Assembly: GCA_963738665.1 (NCBI GenBank)
Contig: CAVTXL010000003.1
Location: 930,001-994,000 of the forward strand
From: JABDGM01 sp963738665
Lineage (GTDB): Bacteria; Planctomycetota; Planctomycetia; Pirellulales; Lacipirellulaceae
DNA length: 64,000 bases
Direction of reading: 5' to 3'
Part shown: positions 45,674 through 56,479 of the stretch, one piece after another
How the letters are laid out: each line of letters begins with the position of its first letter
How positions within the stretch are numbered: position 1 is the stretch's first letter
Position numbers and translations under genes: made by a program
The notes under the pieces: model-generated
What the model saw: the letters and a program-made list of their open reading frames with translations, nothing else
Told to the model about the DNA's origin: nothing
Databases searched by the model: none

Positions 45674-48463
45674 ATGGCAAACACTGAGGCAGTAAAAGCA
45701 ATTTCCCCGATTCCGCAGGACGTCGATCCGGCCGAGACGGCGGAGTGGCTCGAGTCGCTCGATTACGTGCTGGAGCGGAAAGGGCCAGAGCGGGTGCGCG
45801 AGCTATTGACGGCGCTCGAGGCGGCGGCGATTCGCAACGGCGTGGAGCTGCCGTTCACGGCGACCACGCCGTACGGGAACACGATTCCGCCCGACAAGCA
45901 GCCGCGGTACCCGGGCAAGCGCGAGCTGGAGCGGCGGATCAAGAGCTTTGTGCGGTGGAACGCGATGGCGATGGTGACGCGGGCCAATCGCGATCATGAA
46001 GGCATCGGCGGGCACATTTCGACGTATGCCTCGAGCGCGACGCTGTACGAAGTGGCGATGAATCACTTTCTCAAAGGGCGCGGCGAGAGCGGCTTCGACG
46101 GCGACCAGATTTATTTCCAGGGTCACGCGTCGCCCGGCATGTACGCGCGGGCCTTTATGGAGGGGCGGCTCTCAGAACAGAACTTGATTAATTTTCGCCA
46201 GGAACTGGCCGAAGGGGGCGGGCTCTCGTCGTACCCGCACCCGTGGCTGATGCCCAGCTTCTGGGAGTTCCCCACGGTCTCGATGGGGCTGGGGCCGATC
46301 ATGGCGATTTACCAGGCACGGTTCAACCGCTACCTGACGGACCGCGGCATTGCGGACTTGTCGCAGAAGCACGTGTGGGCGTTTTTGGGAGACGGCGAAT
46401 GCGACGAGCCGGAGACTCTGGGTGCGATCACCCTGGCATCCCGCGAACAGCTCGACAATCTCATTTTCGTCATCAATTGCAATTTGCAGCGGCTGGACGG
46501 GCCGGTGCGGGGCAACGGCAAGATCATTCAGGAGCTGGAGGGCACGTTTCGCGGGGCCGGCTGGAACGTGATCAAGGTGATTTGGGGCAGCGACTGGGAT
46601 CCGCTCTTGGAAGAGGACGAGCACGGCTTGCTCGCCCAGCGGATGATGGAAGTCGTCGACGGGCAATACCAGAAGTACGTCGTGTCGGGCGGCGACTACA
46701 TCCGCGAGGATTTTTTCGGCAAGTACCCCGAGCTCCTGGAAATGGTGAAGAGCTACTCCGACGAGAAGCTGCAGAAGATGCGCCGCGGCGGGCACGACCC
46801 CGAAAAGGTGTACGCGGCATACCAAGCGGCGCTCGAGTGCGTCGGCAAGCCGACGGTGATTCTGGCGAAGACGATCAAGGGTTACGGCCTGGGCGAAGGG
46901 GGTGAAGGCCGCAACATGACGCACAACCAGAAGAAGCTGAACGAAGACGAGCTGCGCGAGTTTCGCACGCGTTTCGGCATTCCAATTTCGGACGAGCGGG
47001 TGGCCGAGGCGCCCTTTTATCGCCCGCCGGAAGACAGCCCGGAGATGGCGTATTTGCGGGAGCGGCGGAAAGCGCTCGGCGGACCGGTGCCGTCGCGTTC
47101 GACCGTGCCGGTCACGATGAAAGTGCCGCGGCTGGCCGATTACGAGAAGACGATGACGAAGCTGGTCAGCAAGGGCCCCGGCAAAGAGATGTCGACGACG
47201 ATGGGCTTCGTGCGTTTGCTCGGCGACCTGTTGCGCGACAAGCAAATCGGCCGGCAGATCGTGCCGATCGTGCCCGACGAATCGCGGACGTTCGGCATGG
47301 AGGGACTGTTCCGGCAGGTCGGCATTTACGCGCACAAAGGGCAGTTGTACGAACCGGTGGATTCGGATCAGTTGGCGTTTTACAAGGAGGCGGTCGACGG
47401 ACAACTGCTGGAGGAAGGGATTACTGAGGCCGGCTCGATGTCGTCGTTCATCGCTGCCGGCACGGCGTATTCGTCGCACGGCGTGAACATGATTCCGATG
47501 TTCATTTATTATTCGATGTTCGGCTTTCAGCGGATCGGTGATTTGATTTGGGCGGCGGCCGATTCGCGAGCGAAGGGGTTCATTCTGGGCGGAACGGCCG
47601 GCCGCACGACGCTCAACGGCGAGGGCCTGCAGCACCAGGACGGGCACAGCCTGGTGAACGCGATCGCGTTCCCCACGGTGCGGGCCTACGACCCGGCGTA
47701 TGCCTACGAAACGGCGGTAATTGTTTTCGACGGTTTGAAGCGGTTGTACGAGGACAACGAAACGGCGATGTATTACATCACGCTGGAGAACGAGAACTAC
47801 GAGATGCCGGAGATGCCGGCCGGCTGCGAGGAAGGGATCATTCGGGGCATATATCGCGTGTCGACAGTCAACGTCGAGGGGCCACAGCGAGTGCAGCTGT
47901 TCGGCAGCGGTGCGATTTTGCGCGAGGCGCTGCGTGCGCAGTCGATTCTGGCGGAGCGGTTCAAGATCTCCAGCGACGTGTGGAGCGTTACGAGCTACAC
48001 GCAGCTGCGGCGCGACGCGCAAGAGTGCGAGCGGTGGAACATGCTCAACCCGAACGAGCCGCCGCGGGCGCCGTATATTTCGCAGGCGCTGGCGGGCGCA
48101 GAGGGGCCTTGCGTCGCGGCGAGCGATTACTTGCGCGTGCTGGCGGAGCAGGTCAGCCCGTGGGTGCCTGGTGGGTTGTTCGCCCTGGGCACGGACGGCA
48201 TGGGTCGCAGCAGCACGCGCGAAGGGCTGCGGCGGCATTTTGAAGTGGACGCGGAGTGCATTGCAGTGGCCGCGCTGTATCAGCTCAAAAAGCAAGGCAA
48301 GTGCGACGGGCAGTGCGTAGCGCGGGCGGTGGCGGAGCTGGGGATCGATCCGGAGAAGCGTCGGCGCTGTACGATTGATGAGAATGCACCCCAAGAGACA
48401 CAGAGGGCACGGAGAAGAGAAATGGGGAGAATGCAAAAATTTACAATGTTCAATGCAAAATGA
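45674..48463 (+). CDS. aceE: Pyruvate dehydrogenase E1, homodimeric AceE type
   Basis: Decarboxylates pyruvate and transfers the acetyl group to E2. Thiamine-diphosphate motif GDGECDEPETLGAI leading to FVINCNLQRLDGPVRGNGKI; the front block HEGIGGHISTYASSATLYEV and the C-terminal PYRIMIDAZOLE-type domain with VPDESRTFGMEGLFRQVGIY are family-typical. The frame is intact over 2.8 kb and 929 residues. The last 27 or so residues (APQETQRARRREMGRMQKF and FNAK) are encoded by the downstream repeat element and are not expected in the family. ATG 45674 is used. aceF follows. Confidence 0.95.
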   Translation: MANTEAVKAISPIPQDVDPAETAEWLESLDYVLERKGPERVRELLTALEAAAIRNGVELPFTATTPYGNTIPPDKQPRYPGKRELERRIKSFVRWNAMAMVTRANRDHEGIGGHISTYASSATLYEVAMNHFLKGRGESGFDGDQIYFQGHASPGMYARAFMEGRLSEQNLINFRQELAEGGGLSSYPHPWLMPSFWEFPTVSMGLGPIMAIYQARFNRYLTDRGIADLSQKHVWAFLGDGECDEPETLGAITLASREQLDNLIFVINCNLQRLDGPVRGNGKIIQELEGTFRGAGWNVIKVIWGSDWDPLLEEDEHGLLAQRMMEVVDGQYQKYVVSGGDYIREDFFGKYPELLEMVKSYSDEKLQKMRRGGHDPEKVYAAYQAALECVGKPTVILAKTIKGYGLGEGGEGRNMTHNQKKLNEDELREFRTRFGIPISDERVAEAPFYRPPEDSPEMAYLRERRKALGGPVPSRSTVPVTMKVPRLADYEKTMTKLVSKGPGKEMSTTMGFVRLLGDLLRDKQIGRQIVPIVPDESRTFGMEGLFRQVGIYAHKGQLYEPVDSDQLAFYKEAVDGQLLEEGITEAGSMSSFIAAGTAYSSHGVNMIPMFIYYSMFGFQRIGDLIWAAADSRAKGFILGGTAGRTTLNGEGLQHQDGHSLVNAIAFPTVRAYDPAYAYETAVIVFDGLKRLYEDNETAMYYITLENENYEMPEMPAGCEEGIIRGIYRVSTVNVEGPQRVQLFGSGAILREALRAQSILAERFKISSDVWSVTSYTQLRRDAQECERWNMLNPNEPPRAPYISQALAGAEGPCVAASDYLRVLAEQVSPWVPGGLFALGTDGMGRSSTREGLRRHFEVDAECIAVAALYQLKKQGKCDGQCVARAVAELGIDPEKRRRCTIDENAPQETQRARRREMGRMQKFTMFNAK

Positions 48464-48590
48464 AAAATGAAGAAGCGGGTTCTTCATTGAACATTTTGCA
48501 TTTAGTATTTTTGCAATTTGCATTTTGCATTTCTCTGTTCCTTCTTCTCTGCGAACTCTGTGTTCACTGTGGCTAATTGTTCACAATAAT
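48385..48590. repeat. Composite low-complexity inverted repeat after aceE
   Basis: Outer arms: caagagacacagagggcacg (48392-48411) and tctgcgaactctgtgttcac (48549-48568). Inner arms of the AATGCAAAAT class: aatgttcaatgcaaaatgaa (48446-48465) and ttcattgaacattttgcatt (48482-48501). The 5' part is translated as the AceE tail. Confidence 0.75.
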
Positions 48591-48595
48591 CAACC

Positions 48596-50038
48596 ATGCC
48601 AACTCAAATAACACTACCCAACTTGGGTGAGAACATTGACTCGGGCGACGTGTTGTCGATCCTGGTGAGCGAGGGGGACGTCGTCGCGGCCGAGCAGGAT
48701 TTGATCGAGGTCGAGACCGACAAGGCCACGCTGCCGATCCCCAGCCCGGAGGCGGGGACGATCACGAAGATTCTGGTTTCTGAAGGCGCGACGGTCAGCG
48801 TCGGCGCACCATTTATGGAGATCGAGCCGTCGGGCGCTGCGGCGAGGCCGGCCAAGACGACCGAACCGCCGAATGCCGCGGCGAAAGCCGCACCCGAGAA
48901 GCCCGCTGCCAAGAAAGAAGAATCGGCCCCGTCTGAAGAGGCCGCCGCGCCGCCGGCGAAGAGGGCGCCTGCTCCAAAGTTGAAGCCGGCGAAGCTTGAA
49001 CACGAGGCCGCCGAGGAAACAGAGGAACAGGAAGAAGTTAAGGCGAAGCCGGCCGCGGTAAAAACATCCAAGCTGAAGCAGGCCGCGGCGAATACGGGCG
49101 ACGGCGTGGAGATCGACGTGCCGGGCGACGGCCACGCTTCGAGCGCGGCGGGGCCGGCAGTGCGGCGGTTGGCGCGGCAACTGGGTGTCGACCTGCGGCG
49201 GGTGCGGCCAAGCGGCGAAGCCGGGCGGATCACGATCGACGACGTGCGGGCGTTCGTTCGTGTGACGAACGAGCAAGTGGCGGCCGCGGCGCCGCGCGGC
49301 GTGACGCCGCCGGGCACAGCGGAGACGGACGATTACGGCCCGATTCGCGTCGAAAAGCTGTCGCGGCTGCGGCAGACGATCGCCCGCAACATGATCGAGT
49401 CGTATACGACGATTCCCCAGTTGACAAACTTCGACGACGTCGACGTGACCGAGCTGGAGGACATGCGCGAGCAGAGCAAGGCGGACTATGCGGTGCGCGG
49501 CATCAAGCTGACGACAATGCCGTTTTTGATCAAGGCGGTCGCGTCGTCGCTCAAGCGGCACCCGGTGGTGAACGCGTCGGTCGACTTGGAGACGAACCAG
49601 ATCATCTACAAGGAATATGTCCACATCGGCATTGCGGTCGATACCGAGCGGGGGCTTGTCGTGCCGGTGCTGCGCGACGCTGATCGGAAGAGCATTTCAC
49701 AAATCGCCAGTGAGCTCGAACGGCTGGCGAAGAAGGTCCGCGACGGGAAGTTCGACGTTGAAGAGCTGCGGGGCGGGACGTTCACGATCTCGAACCTAGG
49801 CTCGGTCGGCGGTCTCTACTCGACTCCGATCATCAATCCGCCGCAGGTGGCCATTCTGCTCATGGGCCGCAGCCGGCAGGTGGCCCAAGTGGAGGAGGAC
49901 ACGGTCGTCGCGCGGCTGATGATGCCGCTCTCACTGACGTACGACCATCGCCTGTTAGACGGCGCGGCGGCGGCGCGGTTTCTGAATGAGGTGAAGGCGT
50001 ATCTGGCGGCGCCGGGGCGGTTGCTACTGGCGCCGTAG
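48596..50038 (+). CDS. aceF: Dihydrolipoamide acetyltransferase, E2
   Basis: Core of the pyruvate dehydrogenase complex; transfers acetyl to CoA. One lipoyl domain with the lipoylated Lys in EVETDKATLPIP (near residue 43). A long Ala/Pro/Lys-rich linker follows (about 85-180). The peripheral-subunit-binding domain is AVRRLARQLGVDLRRVRPSG. The catalytic domain ends with TYDHRLLDGAAAARF, the HxxxDG motif. Length is 480 residues. The start ATG 48596 directly follows the repeat. The gene is intact. Confidence 0.95.
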   Translation: MPTQITLPNLGENIDSGDVLSILVSEGDVVAAEQDLIEVETDKATLPIPSPEAGTITKILVSEGATVSVGAPFMEIEPSGAAARPAKTTEPPNAAAKAAPEKPAAKKEESAPSEEAAAPPAKRAPAPKLKPAKLEHEAAEETEEQEEVKAKPAAVKTSKLKQAAANTGDGVEIDVPGDGHASSAAGPAVRRLARQLGVDLRRVRPSGEAGRITIDDVRAFVRVTNEQVAAAAPRGVTPPGTAETDDYGPIRVEKLSRLRQTIARNMIESYTTIPQLTNFDDVDVTELEDMREQSKADYAVRGIKLTTMPFLIKAVASSLKRHPVVNASVDLETNQIIYKEYVHIGIAVDTERGLVVPVLRDADRKSISQIASELERLAKKVRDGKFDVEELRGGTFTISNLGSVGGLYSTPIINPPQVAILLMGRSRQVAQVEEDTVVARLMMPLSLTYDHRLLDGAAAARFLNEVKAYLAAPGRLLLAP

Positions 50039-50090
50039 TTGTATCACTCCGCCATTAACGGCCCGTTGAATTGGGGTCGCCGGGACGAAT

Positions 50091-51128
50091 TTACATCCGC
50101 AGCGCCTGCAGCGGGAAGCAGAGTACGGGGATGGCCATGCTGGCGACGCCGAGGATCCAGCGGAAGTCGTCAAGCTCGACCGAGTCGTCGGACGTGGGCG
50201 GGTGATGGATGCCGAGGAGGATCACGAAGATCAGCATGGGCGTCCAAATGGCGGCATGTTCCAGATTCGAGACTACGTAGATGATTGCGACGACGGTGAA
50301 CGCGCGGGCGATTTTGTAGGCGTCGCGGCCGAACAGGGCGTAAATCGTGTGGCCGCCGTCGAGCTGGCTGACCGGCAGCATGTTGAGGCCGGTGATCAGC
50401 ATGCCGACCCAGCCGGCCATGAAGTAGGGATTGAGCTGCGAGACGCCGACCCACGCGGCCTTGCCGGCCCACTGGGGGTGCATCCACTCGATCATCCAGC
50501 GGATGACCACCGGGTTGTAGAGTTGAAGTTGTCCGCGTGCGACGGGCAGGTTCAAATCGAGCTTCAGCACGCCGATGTAGAGGATCGGCGCGGCGACCGC
50601 CAATCCGGCCAGCGGGCCGGCGATGCCGATGTCGAAGATCTGTTTGCGATTGGCCCGCATGCCGTCCATGCTGATCACCGCACCCATCGTGCCGATAGGG
50701 GTAAATGGCACTGGGATGCAAATCGGGTAACTGGCCGGAATGTGATAGCGCAGGGTCTGCAGGAAGTGGCCCATTTCGTGCGTGAGCAGAATTGCGAGCA
50801 CGGCGCCCATGTAGATCAGGCCTTGCTGCCAATTGTCGCTTGCGACCTGCCAAACTTCGGACAGATTGTAAAGTTCGGGCCGCCAACGAGCCGCGCCGAC
50901 CCAGAAGGTGGACAAGCACGTGGCGATGAAAAGCACGATCGGCAGTACGACGCGTCGCCGCGGCAATCCCAAGTCAGACTGGCGCAGTTCGGGCAGTCTC
51001 GTGCGCGGGCGAAGCGCTTTCGGCGGCCGCTCGAGACGCCTGGGGCGGAACGGCCGCAGGCAGGGGAAGAGCGCACGGGGCGGGGCCGTTTCTTCTGAAG
51101 TAGGATCAAGCGGCGTCGGCGTGCTCAT
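50091..51128 (-). CDS. Site-2-type zinc metalloprotease, M50 family
   Basis: 345 residues with about six to eight membrane segments. The zinc site is THEMGHFLQTLRY (HExxH), and the third ligand lies in NMLPVSQLDGGHTIYAL (LDGG-type). The loop IPVPFTPIGTMGAVISM is typical. ATG 51128 (MSTPTPLDPTSEE) is used because the upstream frame runs into the GTGAGTA-class repeat. The neighbourhood gives no substrate. S2P-like regulated proteolysis is inferred from family. Confidence 0.88.
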   Translation of the reverse strand: MSTPTPLDPTSEETAPPRALFPCLRPFRPRRLERPPKALRPRTRLPELRQSDLGLPRRRVVLPIVLFIATCLSTFWVGAARWRPELYNLSEVWQVASDNWQQGLIYMGAVLAILLTHEMGHFLQTLRYHIPASYPICIPVPFTPIGTMGAVISMDGMRANRKQIFDIGIAGPLAGLAVAAPILYIGVLKLDLNLPVARGQLQLYNPVVIRWMIEWMHPQWAGKAAWVGVSQLNPYFMAGWVGMLITGLNMLPVSQLDGGHTIYALFGRDAYKIARAFTVVAIIYVVSNLEHAAIWTPMLIFVILLGIHHPPTSDDSVELDDFRWILGVASMAIPVLCFPLQALRM

Positions 51129-51252
51129 GTGGGAATGATAGCAGGTTGGTGAGGAAGTGAGTAGGTGAGCAGGCGAGTAGTGCCTGGGATTCGCGTGCGG
51201 CGCGGCTAATCTCGCACCTGAGCGCTTGTGCACCTACCCACTCACGATTCCC
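51129..51252. repeat. Low-complexity inverted repeat, GTGAGTA class
   Basis: Left arm gtgaggaagtgagtaggtga (51150-51169). Right arm cacctacccactcacgattc (51231-51250). Same word class as at 1905 and 4653. It lies between the starts and stops of two minus-strand genes. Confidence 0.75.
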
Positions 51253-52864
51253 TCACACCTCGATGCTTTTCACCGCGCTGATGCCGCAAGCGCGGGCCGC
51301 GTTGAGGCAGCGCGGCGCTCTCGATTAGGCGCGGGTTCAAAGTTCTTGGGGACGACTGCAGCGGTGGCGACGCCGGCGCTGAGCGTTAAATCGGCCGTGG
51401 TGACGGCGGCGTCTGGGAATCTGTCGCGCGGCCCGATCTGGCGAATGGCGAAGTGGGCGGCCGCGAGGGCTGCGCTGCGCTCGCAATCGCAGAGAATCGC
51501 GGCGGCCTGGCCGCTGCCGAGCGAGACGAGCGAGACGTTTTCGCTGTCGAACGAGGCGCAGGCCGAACCGAGCGCAGCGCGGACGCGGCGATTGAGATCG
51601 CCGTCTGTTGCGCGGCCGAAGGCGACAGGTTTCGCACCGACCAAGAGGAGGCTTAGCTCTTGGCGGTGCTGTCGGCAGCGATTCGCGGCGAAGGAGAGCT
51701 TCTTGGTCAACAGCGCGGCAGCCTGGGCCTGTTCGCCGGGGGAGCTCACGGGCCGCAGGCGCGGGGCGAGTTCGCGCTCGGGTACTGCCGGCGGCGGCGC
51801 AGCCGACTGCGGCGCTGAAGAAGTGCGCTCATGGCGCTGGACAATTCGGTTGCCTGTTCGCGCAGGCGACCGAACTCATCGTCCTTCCAGTGGCGCCGTG
51901 CATCCAGGCGATGACTTCCTCAGAGAGGACGCCCATGTGCTCGTGGGCGTCGCAGAGGATCTGGGCGTAGTCGCGGCCAGTCTCGAGTTCGAGCGACAGG
52001 GCGTCGGCCACTTGATCGACCTGGGCCTGCAGCTCGAGCACCAGTTTGGTGAGCTGGGGCTTCGTGAGTTTTCGATAGGCGGCGCCGGCGGTCAACAGGT
52101 CGGGCAGGATGTGCAAACGGCGCTGGCCGACGAGCTGCGTGAGCAGGTCGGCGAGGTGCAAGATTTGCGGGAGGTCGCCCTGCGGCGCCGAGATTTCGGC
52201 CAAGTGGCTGGTGTCTTGGGGGGCGGTGATGGCGTCGATCATTCGGGGCGGCAACTGCCAGCGAGTGAGCAGCGCCGCGCCGAGCTGAACGTGATCGAAA
52301 CCCATCACCGATTCTTCGAGCGCCTCGTTGGCTGCAATGCTCGTCGATTACTCCCCGAAGGAATTTCGCGTACGGCTGCGACAACTCGCGGAGCATCACC
52401 AGCGTACCGATGTCGGCCAACAGGCCGGCGATGAAGGCCTCATCGCCCGGCTCCTGCCAGAGCTGTTGGGCAATCAGCCGCGCGGCCACTGCGCGGGTGA
52501 GGGTGCTGGTCCAGTACCAGCGGAGCTCGCGAGCGGCCAGATTGGCAAATAGCGCATCGGGCAGGCTGAATCCGAGCACCAGCAGCTTGAGGGGCTTGAT
52601 GCCCAGCAGGCCGAGGGCCTGATCGAGGTCGCCGACGCGTGACGAGAGGCCGAAGAGCGAGCTGTTGACGATGCGGAGAATTTTGCAGGCAAGGGCCGGA
52701 TCGCTTTCGACGCAGCGCCGGATGGCGTCGGCGTCGACGACGGGCAGCTCCGTGAGCCGCATGATTTCCATCGCGACGGTGGGCCGGCTGTAGAGCGTGA
52801 TGGCGCGGGCGGCGATGCGTTCTAGGTGGGTGGCGCCGTCGCTACTGCGTGGAAATTCCGACAT
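51253..52864 (-). CDS. HDOD-domain signalling protein with degenerate GGDEF-like tail (frameshifted)
   Basis: Repaired length is about 535 residues. The N-terminal half is an HDOD domain (SRPTVAMEIMRLTELPVVDA, LACKILRIVNSSLFGLSSRV, QALGLLGIKPLKLLVLGFSL, DEAFIAGLLADIGTLVMLRE). It continues after a break with VQLGAALLTRWQLPPRMIDA. A helical linker (LTKLVLELQAQVDQVADALS) leads to a C-terminal domain with LSLLLVGAKPVAFGRATDGD and SLVSLGSGQAAAILCDCERS, resembling a GGDEF fold but without a GG[DE]EF loop. Frame breaks lie near 52335, 51830 and 51310. The true stop is TGA at 51253-51255. Confidence 0.7.
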
Positions 52865-53239
52865 CGGGCCACCGGCGGGAAGCATGGGGAGTAAATGAGA
52901 GTGGCGGCGAGGCGCTGCGGCTGGGCGGGCACGCTGGGATTGCAGCGCGAGCCTGACGCGAGGACTCGCTGAGCTGGCGGACCGCTCGGGATCGTGGAGT
53001 GACCTGGTGAGCCCAGGCAAGTTTAGCTTACGGTGTTGCGCCAATCTGACCTGCTAGCACAGGCCGGAAAGGCGGCAGAACCGGCGCGGAGGCGGTCACA
53101 AATCGACGGGCACGAGGTTCGCCTAGGTCGTTGGTGCGCGGCCCACTAGAATCGTAGCGCGTGACGGACGTGGATCGCACACTGCCGGACAAGATGGACC
53201 GGCGATGTTCGTTACGCGGCACGGATGAGGAGCACTGCC
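52865..53239. other. Divergent intergenic region
   Basis: About 375 bp between two divergent genes. It should hold both promoters, but no clear boxes or repeats are seen. Confidence 0.3.
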
Positions 53240-56200
53240 ATGAGAGGGTTGTGGAAAGGTCGCCAAGGATTGGTCGTTGCCGGCCTCGCGACGCTGATGG
53301 GTTCCGCAATTGCCACGGCGCGGGCACAAAGCGTGGCGGCCGACCGCTCGCCCGAGCCGCTGGCGGTGACGCTGCGTGACGACGCGGCGCTGTTGGCCGC
53401 AAATTTCGTGAATGCGACCGAAGGCTGGGTGGTCGGCGAGCGCGGCGTGATATGGCATACGCACGACGCCGGAACAACGTGGCAGCAGCAGGATTCGCGC
53501 GTTGCTTGCGCGCTGCGGGGGGTGTTCTTTCTCGATCCAATGCACGGCTGGGCGGTGGGCGGCGAGACCAAGCCGTTCGGGCAGGGAACGGCGGGCGTCG
53601 TATTGCAGACGGTCGACGGCGGGGCGACTTGGACTGCGCTGCCGACGGGCGGAGGATTGCCGGCCGTGAAAGGCGTGCGGTTTTTCACCGCCGCGCAAGG
53701 CATCGCGTACGGGGCGGCGGGGGCGCTATTTCCGTCGGGCGTGTACGTCACGAAAGACGGCGGCCAAAGCTGGCAAGCAGCGGCGTGCGACGCGACGGGC
53801 AGCGAGTGGCAAGCCGGCGACTTTTTGGACAGCGGCGGCGGCGCGGTGGCCGGGGCGGGCGGCCGCTTCGCCACCTTTGCGGCCGGGGAAGTGAGGCACT
53901 CACCTCTGTCGGCGGGTTCATTGCGGACACTGCGCGCGATGCGGCTATTGGCGCCGACGGGCGGGTGGGCCGTGGGAGACGGCGGTTTCGTCGCGACGAC
54001 GAACGACGCGGGCCGCAGTTGGCAAATGCCGGCGGGCGCACTTCCGGACCGGGGCGGCGAGCAATTCGATTTTCAGGCGGTAGCCGTGATGGGCCCGCAG
54101 GTGTGGATTGCCGGTGCGCCGGGTTCGCGGGTGTTTCACTCGCAGGACGCCGGGCAGACGTGGGAAGCGCGGATCACGGGCGAGACGGCGCCGCTGCGGG
54201 CGCTGGCGTTCGCCGATGCCGAGCACGGCTGGGCGGTTGGCGAATTGGGCACGATCGTGTCGACGCAGGACGGCGGGCGAACGTGGCGCACGCAGCGCAG
54301 CGGCGGTCGGCGCGCGGCGCTGTTGGCGGTGTTTGCCAAGTCGAGCGACGTCCCGCTGGAGGTGCTCGCGCAGGAAGGGGCAGCGGAAGGATATCTGGCG
54401 GCGGTAAACGTATTGTTTCGGGCGGACGGATCGACTGGCTCGGTGGACGGGCGCTCGCTGGATGCAACGGGGATTGACGAGGCGCGAGAAGCGTTTTTGC
54501 TTGCCGGCGCGACGGCGGCCGAAATCGATTGGCAGTTCCCGCTGGCCGACGGTACGGCCCGCGATGCGACCGCGGCGATGGACGTGCTGAACCGGGCGAA
54601 CGACGGGCGGGCGGCCGGGCGGCTCGTGGGCGAGCTGGTGCGGCAACTGCGGACGTGGCGGCCGGACGTGATCGTGACGCATGCGCCGGAAGGGGACGAC
54701 AGCCCGACGATCGGCGGCGTGGTCTCGCAACTGGTGCTGCAGGCGGTGGAGGGCGCGGGCGACAGCGAGCGATTCAGCGAGCTGGGCGGCGTGGGGCTTG
54801 AGGCGTGGCAGGTCAAGCGCGTGTATGGGTTGTTACCATCATCTGGTCGCGGGCAGGAAACTGTCGCGACGGGGCAATTCATGCCGCAACTGGGCGTTAC
54901 CCTGGCCGACTGGTCGGCCGCGGGCCGGCGGCTGCTGTCGGCGGGCGAGTCGCTGCCGCCCGCGGCTACGAGTTGGTGCTGCTCGCGGATCGCTCGGGCA
55001 ACGAGCGGGCGGGGGGCCACGGTTTGTTCCGCGGGATCGTGCTGCCGCCGGGGAGCGACGGTCGGCGCCGGATGGCCGATTTGCCGGTAGGCGACGTCGA
55101 GCAGTTGCGGCGACTGGCGGCGCGGCGGCGGAACTTGGAGCAATTGCTCCAGCGCCGGGCCGGTGACGCGGCCTGGGCTGCGCAAGTCGTGCGAATGACA
55201 GAGGGCCTGCCGGACGAGGCTGGGGGCGAACTGGTGTATCAACTGGCGGACGGTTACCGCGCGGGCGGCCGGCTAGATTTGGCGGCGGACACGTATTATC
55301 TATTGGCCAGGCGGTACCCGGATCATCCGCTCACCGAGCAAGCGCTGCGGTGGCTGGTGCAATACTACGCCAGCAGCGAGGCAGGTGTGCGGATGGGGGG
55401 CAGCGCGGTGAAAGCGGCGGCCCGCCAGGCGCCTCCGGAATCGTCAGCCGCCGCGGGCGCAGTGCAGCAGGCCAGCGCGGCGCTGCCGCTGGCTGGCGAC
55501 GGCCCGCCAGCAGTAGGCCTTTCGCTCGACGCGCGCTGGCAGCGGGCCGCGGAGCTCGGCACGTATCTGGAGGCGGCCCGGCCGCAACTGTTCGCCGAGC
55601 CGGGCGTGCGATTTCCGCTCGTGGCGGCCGAGCGGCAGTTGGGCTTTGCGAATCCGGCCAAGCGATATTTCCTTTCGCTCAGGTCGCTGCCCGAGACGGA
55701 CGCCTGGCGGCAGTGCGCGATGACCGAAGAGTGGCTGGCCGAGCCGCGCGACGTGCCGCCGCCGAAAATGCTGGGGCGCTGCCGGCCCGCAGCCGAGCGG
55801 CCCCATTTGGACGGCGTGTTGGACGAGACTTTTTGGCAGGGAGCGGAGGTCTTACGCTTGGATGGAGTGAAGTCATCGTCAGCCGGCGGAACGCCGGTGT
55901 CGCCCGCCAGGGCGGGTAAACTGAGCGCCGCTTTGGAGCAAGACTCGAGCAACGAGAGTCAAGCTGCGACGGTGCGATTGGCTTATGATAGTGAATTTCT
56001 CTACATCGGGGTCGAGTGCCCGCGGGCGCCGGGTGGCGATTACAGGTACGACGAGCGGCCGCGGCCGCACGATGCCGACCTGGCGGCGCACGATCGGGTC
56101 GCCATTCGGTTCGATTTTGACCGGGACTACACGACTTATTGTGAGCTGGTGGTCGATCACCGCGGCTGGACGGAGGAAAGCAGCCTGGGGGACGCGAGTT

Positions 56201-56421
56201 GGAATCCGCTGTGGTATGTGGCGGCGGCGGTGGACGAATCGAAGTGGACCGTCGAAGCGGCCGTGCCGCTGGCCGAGCTGGTCGCCCGCCCGCCGCAGGC
56301 GCGGCAGGTATGGGCGGTGGGCGTGCGGCGGACGATTCCCGGAGGCGGACAGGCGGCGTGGGGAGGCCAAGCCGCGGCGGGTGATTCGCCGACGCAGTTT
56401 GGGCTGTTGATCTTTGAATGA
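53240..56421 (+). CDS. Large secreted fusion: YCF48-like beta-propeller, PIG-L-like domain, CBM9-like domain (one frameshift)
   Basis: About 1060 residues. ATG 53240 has gaggag well placed upstream. A signal peptide (GLVVAGLATLMGSAIATARA) is followed by YCF48/BNR-type propeller repeats with recurrent G-W-A-V-G and DGG-x-TW motifs (HGWAVGGETK, TVDGGATWTAL, GGWAVGDGGF, HGWAVGELGT). Residues about 365-560 resemble a PIG-L/LmbE deacetylase (RPDVIVTHAPEGDD), but the HPDD zinc motif is not intact (KSSD). After the break near 54958 come TPR-like helices (ADTYYLLARRYPDHPLTEQA) and a C-terminal CBM9/DOMON-like domain (PHLDGVLDETFWQGAEVLRL, WTEESSLGDASWNPLWYVAA). Role unknown; carbohydrate binding at the cell surface is an inference. 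Confidence 0.65.
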
Positions 56422-56479
56422 GCAAGCCGCCGGCGTAGAACAACGTTATCCGAGGTCGCCCGCGGCTGATTGTCGATTG

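Noticed and set aside
46172..48523. Long - strand open frame of 783 codons
   Set aside because: Antisense to aceE, which has all E1 motifs. No recognisable protein in this frame.
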